From Chryseobacterium elymi (GTDB lineage: Bacteria; Bacteroidota; Bacteroidia; Flavobacteriales; Weeksellaceae), in NCBI RefSeq assembly GCF_003385495.1, contig NZ_QNUH01000009.1:1-64000 (forward strand): a DNA stretch of 64,000 nt. Reading direction: 5' to 3'. The notes beneath the pieces were generated by a model. It was not told the DNA's origin, did not search any database, and saw nothing but the letters and a program-made list of their open reading frames with translations. The position numbers and the translations under genes were made by a program. Shown piece by piece: positions 38,611-45,584 of the stretch (positions are counted from its first letter, which is position 1; every line of letters starts with the position of its first letter).

Positions 38611-39124
38611 CAAAGTTGTTTATGATTTTTTCTAATTTTATAGCTCCGGAGTTTCGTTTGATAAGGTGATTATTATTATCATAAACTAAGAAATAAGGAA
38701 CACTGTTCATCCCTAATTTTTGATAAAGTGTTGCCATTTCATCATGACACCAATAGATATTCATTTGCTTATCCAGCTTATATTTGGCAGCAAATTGTTT
38801 AATTTCTTCCAAAGGCTCACTGGCAACCCATATCCACTGAATATTTTTATAAGTGTTATAACTTTTAGATAACTCATCTGCTTCTGCCTGACAAAAATGA
38901 CAGCTGGGATTGAAATATATTATGACTTTAGTCTGTTCATTAACTAAATTGTGTTGGGTGAAAGAATTTCCATCAATAGTTGTAAGGCTAAATGAAGGGA
39001 TGTTCTTCAATGCGTCTATTTTTTCTTTTCTCTTCTGGAAGTTAAAAAATAAATATGCCATTAACCCAATCAACAGAATTGGAAAAATAACAGCCGATAT
39101 TTTTAAAAGTTTATTGTTTTTCAT
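38597..39124 (-). CDS. membrane-anchored thioredoxin-like protein (CHFC)
   Basis: The 175-residue protein has one N-terminal membrane helix (residues about 7-28) and a periplasmic TlpA/redoxin-like domain. Its active site is YFNPSCHFCQAE and its cis-Pro region VPYFLVYD. Unlike the lipoprotein at 24.1 kb, both cysteines are present. It lies between small membrane proteins and the peptidase-exporter (14-base overlap), and the operon's first gene encodes a peptide with two cysteines. It may therefore form or isomerise that disulfide. Confidence 0.85.
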   Translation of the reverse strand: MKNNKLLKISAVIFPILLIGLMAYLFFNFQKRKEKIDALKNIPSFSLTTIDGNSFTQHNLVNEQTKVIIYFNPSCHFCQAEADELSKSYNTYKNIQWIWVASEPLEEIKQFAAKYKLDKQMNIYWCHDEMATLYQKLGMNSVPYFLVYDNNNHLIKRNSGAIKLEKIINNFDERK

Positions 39125-39157
39125 TTCTTTAAGTATTGTAAGGAGTGCTAGAGCACC

Positions 39158-39337
39158 TTATTTTTTATTCTTATGATATTTTGCTACCTGCATTATGGCC
39201 AGAACTAAAAAGCATCCTGCGCTTATGCAAGTCCATATGCTTGTTTTTTCATACACCTGTACAATGGCATTGAGAATGGCTATAAAGAGGAAAACATACG
39301 CTCTATATTTAGGATTTAGCATATCAGTATTGGGCAT
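39158..39337 (-). CDS. small two-helix membrane protein
   Basis: A 59-codon frame from ATG 39337 (MPNTDMLNPKYRAYVFLF), or 54 codons from ATG 39322. It encodes two hydrophobic segments (YVFLFIAILNAIVQVY and TCISAGCFLVLAIMQV) separated by YEKTSIW, with a basic tail. It starts inside or directly at the end of the upstream gene (TGATATG), so it is probably translationally coupled. The family is not recognised. In a bacteriocin operon such a protein may be an immunity or export accessory protein, which is inference only. Confidence 0.6.
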   Translation of the reverse strand: MPNTDMLNPKYRAYVFLFIAILNAIVQVYEKTSIWTCISAGCFLVLAIMQVAKYHKNKK

Positions 39338-39968
39338 TTAGTATAAAAAATGAAACCACACCTACCCAGAACAGCAGACCAATTCCATAAGTGATTGTTG
39401 TTAAACCTATAGATTTTTTGAAACTGATTTTTTGTTCAGAAAGTTCCCAGATTCCCCAGGCGAGAATTCCCCAATAGAATAATTCAAATAGATTAACTAG
39501 CTGTAAAGGATAAGCAAGCCATTTCTCAACTGAAATGTATTCTTTCATATTTAATAATGAGATGGGATAATAGGTTTGCAGATTTTCCAGCGTATAATCT
39601 GTATCGATCCAATAGAAATTAACAAACTTATAAAAGCCTGCTATGATAAAGACAGATTCTGCTATTAAAACAAGGGTTATTATATCTGAAAATTTTACTT
39701 TTTCTAATCCCGGCAAATCAAAGAGTTTAATAAAGTTCAGGCAGAAAGTTACCAGTAGAACTTTGACTCCAATAAGTAAAGGTATTGTTGCATAGCTTAC
39801 CCACCACCATTTTTTCTGGCTTTCCATGTAGTTTTGTATTACTTCGTTTGGATAATCTTTAGCAAGGAAATCTATTATCTTTGAATTTGTAGTAATAAAA
39901 GTTTTGTCTAAATAAGTCAGTAAGAAATAGCATAAGACGATGCTTATGAAAAATATGAAGTTTTTCAT
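39324..39968 (-). CDS. polytopic membrane protein of the peptide operon
   Basis: The 214-residue protein has about five hydrophobic helices (the first at 3-19, then around 55-80, 92-112, 150-172 and 188-212) and a periplasmic-looking loop rich in aromatic residues (KFVNFYWIDTDYTLENLQTYYP). I know no named family. It sits between the peptide-proximal genes and the thioredoxin/exporter pair on the same strand. Its AT-rich composition is like that of its neighbours. Immunity or maturation at the membrane is plausible. Confidence 0.65.
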   Translation of the reverse strand: MKNFIFFISIVLCYFLLTYLDKTFITTNSKIIDFLAKDYPNEVIQNYMESQKKWWWVSYATIPLLIGVKVLLVTFCLNFIKLFDLPGLEKVKFSDIITLVLIAESVFIIAGFYKFVNFYWIDTDYTLENLQTYYPISLLNMKEYISVEKWLAYPLQLVNLFELFYWGILAWGIWELSEQKISFKKSIGLTTITYGIGLLFWVGVVSFFILNAQY

Positions 39969-40084
39969 TTGTGTAAAATAAGTTGAATATTAATTCTTTT
40001 AGAATTATGAATTAAGAAACTCGAGGCTTGAAACTGTGAAAAGTGTTTTAGAAAGTTTTATAGTGAATATTATTTATGAGTAAA

Positions 40085-40285
40085 CTAATTTTTCTTATTT
40101 GGTTTAATTATTTTAATCAAATTATAAGCTGATAATAATCCTAAAAGAAAGTAACAAATTTGTATTTGAATATCTGACAATTTATATTTGTGAAATAGAT
40201 CCAAAATAATTATTATGGCTAGTACAAAATTCAGTGTTAATAATATAGTTTTCATAACTGTTTGAAAAGAACAAATAAGTTTCAT
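40085..40285 (-). CDS. small two-helix membrane protein
   Basis: A 66-residue frame with two hydrophobic stretches (ILLTLNFVLAIIIILDLF and ICYFLLGLLSAYNLIKII) and a basic C-terminus. The ATG at 40285 follows the upstream stop by 3 bases, which supports this start; ATG at 40255 (MKTILLTLNF) is the alternative. The family is unknown. The size and topology resemble bacteriocin immunity proteins, but nothing in the sequence proves it. Confidence 0.6.
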   Translation of the reverse strand: MKLICSFQTVMKTILLTLNFVLAIIIILDLFHKYKLSDIQIQICYFLLGLLSAYNLIKIIKPNKKN

Positions 40286-40288
40286 TTA

Positions 40289-40813
40289 TTAAAAGGTACT
40301 AATTCTTTGTTTTGATAAAGCTTCAGCTTTTAATAAAATTAATTTCTTTATTGAATTTATACTTTTGGAATTAGAATTATATAGTTTTCTACCGTAAAAA
40401 TTGTTTATGAAAATTTTGTTGTTTTCACACATAATTATAATATATTCGGTATCCTTTTTATAAGGAATTTCAAAAATATAGAGGCCTAATGTTTCTTTTG
40501 ATTCATATACAACTTTCTGTTTACTTGCAATATCTTCAATAATTGTATTATTATCTTTAAGTAACAGATTTGTTTTTATTTCTTTAAAAAATCTCTGATA
40601 GATAATTTTAACTAAAATAAAAAGATATATTAGAAAAGAAAACATTCCAACTATACTGAAATCACTTTTAATGAAAGCGATAAGTACAAAAGAAAAGAAA
40701 AGTAGGAATGTGAACAATAAAAAGCACTCGTTTAAAGAAAAAGGTAGAAAATATCTTCCAAAAATTACTTTGGGCTTTTGTTCTTTTATTTTAATTTTTT
40801 CTATAAAATTCAT
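40289..40813 (-). CDS. membrane protein with two helices and a basic cytoplasmic domain
   Basis: The 174-residue protein has two adjacent hydrophobic helices (residues about 29-48 and 53-72) followed by a soluble Lys-rich domain (KKLILLKAEALSKQRISTF at the end). The overall shape resembles small bacterial PH-domain-like membrane proteins, but I cannot confirm this. It is the first gene after the double-glycine peptide, 50 bases downstream on the same strand, so it is a prime immunity candidate. Confidence 0.6.
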   Translation of the reverse strand: MNFIEKIKIKEQKPKVIFGRYFLPFSLNECFLLFTFLLFFSFVLIAFIKSDFSIVGMFSFLIYLFILVKIIYQRFFKEIKTNLLLKDNNTIIEDIASKQKVVYESKETLGLYIFEIPYKKDTEYIIIMCENNKIFINNFYGRKLYNSNSKSINSIKKLILLKAEALSKQRISTF

Positions 40814-40863
40814 TTCTCAATATTAAAACTAGAAGGGAAATTTCCCTTCTAGTGAATTACAGT

Positions 40864-41016
40864 TTAGTCACAAAGTAACATTCCAACTCCAAAAACAAAA
40901 ATTCCTGCTCCGCCAGCTAATGCAGACATAGCAGCTAATGTTCCGGCATATCCCCATGTACATTTTGGATTACCACCTTGTAAATTCTCCATTTGAGAAA
41001 CATTTAATTTTTTCAT
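40864..41016 (-). CDS. double-glycine leader bacteriocin-like peptide with two cysteines
   Basis: ATG at 41016 gives 50 residues: the leader MKKLNVSQMENLQGG (a classical ELxxGG-type C39 cleavage site), then a 35-residue core starting NPKCTWGYAG. The core is Gly/Ala-rich and hydrophobic, with the GGAG and FGVG motifs of membrane-active bacteriocins and a second Cys next to the end (LLCD). The cysteines at core positions 4 and 34 could form one large disulfide loop. It heads the operon that ends in the C39-peptidase exporter. A longer in-frame start at 41061 would hide the leader. Confidence 0.85.
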   Translation of the reverse strand: MKKLNVSQMENLQGGNPKCTWGYAGTLAAMSALAGGAGIFVFGVGMLLCD

Positions 41017-41154
41017 TTTGTCTAATATTTTAAATTTAATAAAATTTGTTTTGTCATACAATCCCTGACATGGGCTTTTTTGCTGGCCAGCGGGTATCTT
41101 TATTTTTTATACTGTACACATACAAAAAATAAATCTTTGTGTTTTTACCTGAAG

Positions 41155-41185
41155 CAAAGATGCAAAATGACAAAACACCAAAAAA
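41155..41185 (-). promoter_or_regulatory. probable promoter of the bacteriocin operon
   Basis: On the minus strand TTTTTTG (41185-41179), a 16-base spacer and CATCTTTG (41162-41155) approximate the flavobacterial -33/-7 pair, with one mismatch in the -7 box. The leader would be about 135 bases. Confidence 0.45.
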
Positions 41186-41197
41186 GTAAATGAATCG

Positions 41198-41236
41198 TAG
41201 ATTTATAAATTTAAAGCTATAGATTTATAAATATTG
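41198..41236. promoter_or_regulatory. two copies of the TAGATTTATAAAT box upstream of the bacteriocin operon
   Basis: TAGATTTATAAATTTA (41198-41213) and CTATAGATTTATAAAT (41217-41232), spaced by 19 bases centre to centre, lie just upstream of the -33 region. The second is identical over 16 bases to the box at 43121-43136 in front of the other peptide operon. Confidence 0.5.
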
Positions 41237-41272
41237 AGATTTTAAAATACTGAAAATGAAATGATTAATGTG

Positions 41273-43006
41273 TTATTGTGAGTTGTTAGACTTCTCAATC
41301 TCTTTGATATAGACAGAAAGTGTGATTCCTGTTTTTTTCTTAAAAGCCAGAGAAAATGCCTGTTCATTATTATAGCCTAGTTCTTCTGCAATAGCCAATA
41401 ATTTGTATGAACGGAATTTTTTATCTTTTATCAGCCTGTTTAGTGCATAATCTATACGAAGATCATTGAGATAAGCTGCAAAGTTTTTTCCTTTCTGGGT
41501 ATTGATGATCTCCGACAGATAGGTAGTATTGGTCTTTATACTTTTTGCTAAGCTGGCAGATGTAATACCTTTTTTTAAAAAAAGCTCTTTAGCTTCGAAA
41601 GCTTCCAATTCTTTTAAAATGAGTTGCGTGACATCATCTGGAGTTGTTTTAGCTGTTTTATCTTCTGTTACTTTATCCTCTGTTTCGACTTGTACAATAG
41701 CAGGAGAAGGGCTTGGAGCTAATTGAGTTACCGGAGGAGTTTCAAGATTTTTCATCTCAATGGAATTGATGAGGTCCTGCGCAATTTTTCTGTGCTGCTT
41801 TTCTGTTTTCTTAGATCTGTAATATAAGAATGAGAGTAGCAGAAGTATTATCAATAGAAAACCAACAGATACATTTAGAATTGTTTTTCTGTTCCTTAAG
41901 TCATTAATAATGCCTTCTTTTTCCTGTAAAAGATTGGGAGTGTCATATTTCTTAGGGAGCTCTGTAGATAAATATTTGAATTGCTCATCGAGTTTTTTAT
42001 CTACTTTTAGAAACCTGTCAATATAATACAATTGTTTTTCTTTATCATTCTTTTCTTTGTAATAATCTATAAGATAAGTGTATACTTCACGGAGTTCAGG
42101 AAAAGTATTATTGCTTTTCTGTATTATAGAATCAAGTTTAACAAAATTTTTGACTGCTTTAACCTTGTCTCCTAATCCTTCATAACACTTTCCTAGACTA
42201 TATAGTATATAATTTGAAGTATTATCATCAATACGAGCAAAATAATCATTGGCTTTTGAGAGCTCAGCAATGGCAGTTTTATATTTTTTCTGTTTAAGGT
42301 TAGAATATCCGGACAAATACAAATATTGATTAAGGCTGTATTTATTTTTATTTACAAATGAAGACTTTAAGGCTTCTTGGATTAGTATATTAGCAGAATC
42401 CAGTTTATTAATTTCAATATAACAATTTATAAGGCTAACACGCATTTGATTATGCTGGTATTCATCCGTTATATTATTTTCATTATATAAGTAATACCTG
42501 AATGTTTTAGCAGCTTCCAAATTTTTACCTATATAGGTATTCAGATATGCTATATTCATATTAGCATATGCGATCTGACTTCTATTTTTCTGAATTTTAG
42601 CATGTTGAAGCCCTAAAACATAATTATCTAATGCAGCTTTTAAGTTATCATATTTGTAATATAGATTTCCTTTTATTAAATAAGTTCTGGCGGGGTACAA
42701 ATCTCCTGCTACATTTTTTGTTACAGCTGTAAGGCTATCAACGTATTTTAAAGCTGTAGGGAAATCTTCATTAAAATGCATAAGGTTATAACCTTCAGCA
42801 ATTTGGATACTGTTTTTGTCTTTTTTTGCTTTTTCTAAATAATATTGTGCAATTATTTTAGCCTCATAACTTTTATCATTATCAAAAAAATGATAAAAGT
42901 TATTTTTTAATTCAGGGTAATTGGATTTTTTTAAAGTATCAAATATATTTCTTTGAGCAAAAATCAAATTACTAAATAATAATAGTGGAAATATGAATTT
43001 CATCAT
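41273..43006 (-). CDS. TPR sensor with transmembrane helix and AraC-type HTH regulator
   Basis: ATG at 43006 gives 577 residues with a signal peptide (MMKFIFPLLLFSNLIFAQ), about ten TPR-like repeats (residues 40-350, for example LYPARTYLIKGNLYYKYDNLKAALDNYVLG), one membrane helix (about 375-397, ILNVSVGFLLIILLLLSFLYY) and a C-terminal AraC/XylS HTH domain (SLAKSIKTNTTYLSEIINTQKG and LLAIAEELGYNNEQAFSLAFKK). The family couples a periplasmic TPR sensor to a DNA-binding domain on the membrane. It stands between the two peptide operons, and copies of one palindromic box flank it, so it is the likely local regulator. Confidence 0.9.
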   Translation of the reverse strand: MMKFIFPLLLFSNLIFAQRNIFDTLKKSNYPELKNNFYHFFDNDKSYEAKIIAQYYLEKAKKDKNSIQIAEGYNLMHFNEDFPTALKYVDSLTAVTKNVAGDLYPARTYLIKGNLYYKYDNLKAALDNYVLGLQHAKIQKNRSQIAYANMNIAYLNTYIGKNLEAAKTFRYYLYNENNITDEYQHNQMRVSLINCYIEINKLDSANILIQEALKSSFVNKNKYSLNQYLYLSGYSNLKQKKYKTAIAELSKANDYFARIDDNTSNYILYSLGKCYEGLGDKVKAVKNFVKLDSIIQKSNNTFPELREVYTYLIDYYKEKNDKEKQLYYIDRFLKVDKKLDEQFKYLSTELPKKYDTPNLLQEKEGIINDLRNRKTILNVSVGFLLIILLLLSFLYYRSKKTEKQHRKIAQDLINSIEMKNLETPPVTQLAPSPSPAIVQVETEDKVTEDKTAKTTPDDVTQLILKELEAFEAKELFLKKGITSASLAKSIKTNTTYLSEIINTQKGKNFAAYLNDLRIDYALNRLIKDKKFRSYKLLAIAEELGYNNEQAFSLAFKKKTGITLSVYIKEIEKSNNSQ

Positions 43007-43122
43007 TTTGGATATATACAAAAATATTGTTTTCTGAAGTGAAAAATGTACTTAATAGTGAATTTGTAAAAATATATTTTAAAAATAAAGATTATCAGTG
43101 TTTTACATTTTGCCTTATTACT

Positions 43123-43140
43123 ATAGATTTATAAATCTAT
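43123..43140. promoter_or_regulatory. 18-bp palindromic box upstream of the lanthipeptide-type operon
   Basis: ATAGATTTATAAATCTAT is a perfect 18-base palindrome, 7 bases before a TTTTTG -33-like box. It shares 16 bases (CTATAGATTTATAAAT) with the box upstream of the bacteriocin operon. It also lies just upstream of the regulator's own start, so autoregulation is possible. Confidence 0.55.
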
Positions 43141-43147
43141 TGATGTG

Positions 43148-43182
43148 TTTTTGTCCTAATTTAAAAAAAAACGCTTTCTTTG
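43148..43182 (+). promoter_or_regulatory. probable promoter of the precursor/dehydratase operon
   Basis: TTTTTG (43148-43153), a 21-base spacer and TTTCTTTG (43175-43182). The -7 box has one mismatch to TAnnTTTG, as expected for an activator-dependent promoter. Confidence 0.4.
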
Positions 43183-43213
43183 TATAGCAATTAAGCTGTT
43201 AAAATTTAAAATA

Positions 43214-43380
43214 ATGAAAAAGAAAAATCAAGAAAAAAAGAAGTTATCTCTAAAAAAATACAATTAATCAAGATTAATAACATGAAGAAAATTTATGGTG
43301 GTTCTGGTAATCAATTAAATTTTAATAGTGATGATGATCCTGTCACAAAACCTATAAATAATACATTAAGTGGTAGGTAA
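43214..43380 (+). pseudogene. class I lanthipeptide-type precursor, frameshifted in an A7 tract
   Basis: From ATG 43214 the frame reads MKKKNQEKKKLSLKKYN and stops at 43267. One added A in the A7 tract (43252-43258) continues it as LKKIQLIKINNMKKIYGG, which fits the Bacteroidota class I lanthipeptide leader (KKLxLxKxxIxKINN-KIxGG), then a 25-residue core ending LSGR at 43380. The core has three Ser and two Thr but no Cys. The tract is an in-phase A-AAA-AAA slippery heptamer, so -1 slippage would restore the full peptide. An internal ATG (43282) would give only MKKIYGG plus the core. The gene directly precedes the protease and dehydratase genes. Confidence 0.7.
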
Positions 43381-43391
43381 TTTTCTATAAT

Positions 43392-45584
43392 ATGAAAGTT
43401 TTATTTTTTATTTTTTATTTTTTTACCATTTCTATACTTGCTCAAAAGAATAATTTGGCAATATCACAGCCTGTTGTGGATGAGTACTATGGAGTTAAAA
43501 TATTAGATGAGTATAGAAATTTAGAAAATTTAAAAGATTCTTCAACAATTAATTGGATGAAGTCTCAAACCAGTTATACCAATTCCATACTTAATAAAAT
43601 ACATAAGAGAAATTATTATTCAGAAAAACGATTAGAATTTGATAAAAAACAAGGTTATTCTGTTTCTAATCTCAAAATAACTAATAATGACAAATACTTT
43701 TATCTGAAACAGAACGCAGAAGAAAAAATAGCAAAGGTTTATTACAGAGATGGATTTGCTGGTGAAGAAAAATTACTCTATGATCCAACTTATTTTGCGT
43801 CATTATCAGAAAACGTTAACCTCAATAATAAGTGCGAATTTATAGTCAATCTAATTAGTCCTAGTTGGAATGGAAATAGGTTGGCAATTTCTATATCAGA
43901 AAAAGGGAAAGAAATGTCTGAGGTAATTATTATGGAGGTGAATAGTAAATATATATACCCTAAAACTATTACCAACACAGAACCAGGAACAATTGGAGGA
44001 ATCAAATGGTTGGACGATAACAGTGGTTTTATTTATGTTTATTTTCCAATTTCAGATATTACATCAAATCAATTTAATAAAAATACACAGTCTATATTAT
44101 ATGTGATAGGTGAAAATCCCAAAAAACTACATGATGTATTTTCAAGGAAGAATAACCCTGATTTGAAAATAGATGAAGATCAATATCCTATTATTTTAAC
44201 ATATAATCAAGATGATAAATATTATATAGGAATACTAGCTGATATGGATAAATATCGCAGAACTTTTATCATAAAAAAAGAAGACTTATACAAGGGAGAG
44301 AAAAATTGGAAACCATTTTATCAAAAGGAAGATAAAGCCTTTAATTCTCAAGTATTAGGTGAAGAAATCTTTTTTTTATCAGGATATAATTCACCTAACT
44401 ATAAATTGTGTAGAACAAATATAAATGCTTTAGATTTTAAAAATCCTTTTATTTTGATACAGGAAAAAAAAGATGAAGTAATCAAAAAGTTTGTTATAAC
44501 AAAAGATGGAATTTATTATACAACAACAAAGAATGGGATAGAAGCTAAACTGTATCTATATAAAGATGGAAAAGATATTCCGATTCAGCTTCCTTACGTA
44601 TCTGGAAATATTGATCTTCAATCCAAAGGAAAAGATTATTCAGACATTTGGGTCACTTGTTCTGGTTGGGCAAATGATGAACAGCGTTTCAGATATAATG
44701 CAAAAACAAATACATTTTCTTTGGAAAATCTAGTGCCTATATTAGAATATCCAGAATTCAGTGATATTATTGTTAAGGAAATTACGGTGAAAGCAAGAGA
44801 TGGTGAAGAAATTCCATTATCTCTGATCTACAATAAAAATATTAAAAAGGATGGTAAAAGTCCAACTTTGATAGATAGCTATGGCTCCTATGGAATGTCT
44901 AACAGTCCGTATTTTGCTAAAGGATATATGCTATGGGCACTTCAGGGAGGAATTATGGCTATAGCCCATGTGAGGGGAGGAGGTGAAAAAGGTGAAAAGT
45001 GGCGTTTGGGAGGATATAAAGAAACAAAACCCAATACATGGAGAGATTTAATAGACTGTACAGAGTATTTAATTAATGAAAAGTATACTTCAAAAGATAA
45101 AGTCGCCATTTGGGGAGCAAGTGCCGGAGGAATTACAGTAGGTAGAGCTATGACAGAAAGACCAGATTTATTCAAAGCTGTAATTCTTGAAGTAGGAATG
45201 ACTAATGCTATTCGGGATGAATTTACACCCAATAATAATGCTAAAGAATTTGGAACGGTAAAAAATCCGAAAGAATTTAAAGCTTTATTGGAAATGGATG
45301 CTTACCATCACATTAAAAAAGGAGTCAAATATCCTTCTACTTATATTACAGGAGGAATAAATGATGAGAGAGTTACTGTTTGGGAACCTGTAAAATTTGC
45401 TGCTAAGCTAATGGCTAATGATGCATCTAATAATCCTATTCTTTTAAAAATAGATTTTGAAGGAGGCCATTCGGGTAATGTTCCTGTAGCACAACGATAT
45501 GCTAACCTAGGAGATATTTTTGCCTTTGCATTCTGGCAATTAGGGCATCCTGATTATCAACCTAAAGAAAGTATAAAGAAATAG
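43392..45584 (+). CDS. secreted S9 prolyl oligopeptidase
   Basis: The 730-residue protein has a signal peptide (MKVLFFIFYFFTISILAQ), an N-terminal beta-propeller typical of S9 peptidases (residues about 25-440) and an alpha/beta-hydrolase domain. The nucleophile is in WGASAGGITVGRA, the acid in GGINDERVTVW and the His in FEGGHSGNVP. It cleaves after Pro in short peptides. The signal peptide means it works in the periplasm or outside. Its place between the precursor and the dehydratase (stop codon abutting the LanB start) suggests that it trims the exported peptide or its leader. The catalytic triad is intact. Confidence 0.92.
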   Translation: MKVLFFIFYFFTISILAQKNNLAISQPVVDEYYGVKILDEYRNLENLKDSSTINWMKSQTSYTNSILNKIHKRNYYSEKRLEFDKKQGYSVSNLKITNNDKYFYLKQNAEEKIAKVYYRDGFAGEEKLLYDPTYFASLSENVNLNNKCEFIVNLISPSWNGNRLAISISEKGKEMSEVIIMEVNSKYIYPKTITNTEPGTIGGIKWLDDNSGFIYVYFPISDITSNQFNKNTQSILYVIGENPKKLHDVFSRKNNPDLKIDEDQYPIILTYNQDDKYYIGILADMDKYRRTFIIKKEDLYKGEKNWKPFYQKEDKAFNSQVLGEEIFFLSGYNSPNYKLCRTNINALDFKNPFILIQEKKDEVIKKFVITKDGIYYTTTKNGIEAKLYLYKDGKDIPIQLPYVSGNIDLQSKGKDYSDIWVTCSGWANDEQRFRYNAKTNTFSLENLVPILEYPEFSDIIVKEITVKARDGEEIPLSLIYNKNIKKDGKSPTLIDSYGSYGMSNSPYFAKGYMLWALQGGIMAIAHVRGGGEKGEKWRLGGYKETKPNTWRDLIDCTEYLINEKYTSKDKVAIWGASAGGITVGRAMTERPDLFKAVILEVGMTNAIRDEFTPNNNAKEFGTVKNPKEFKALLEMDAYHHIKKGVKYPSTYITGGINDERVTVWEPVKFAAKLMANDASNNPILLKIDFEGGHSGNVPVAQRYANLGDIFAFAFWQLGHPDYQPKESIKK

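Noticed and set aside
43282..43380. Stand-alone 32-residue peptide starting at the internal ATG
   Set aside because: It would lack the conserved leader that the dehydratase needs; the frameshifted full precursor explains the sequence better.
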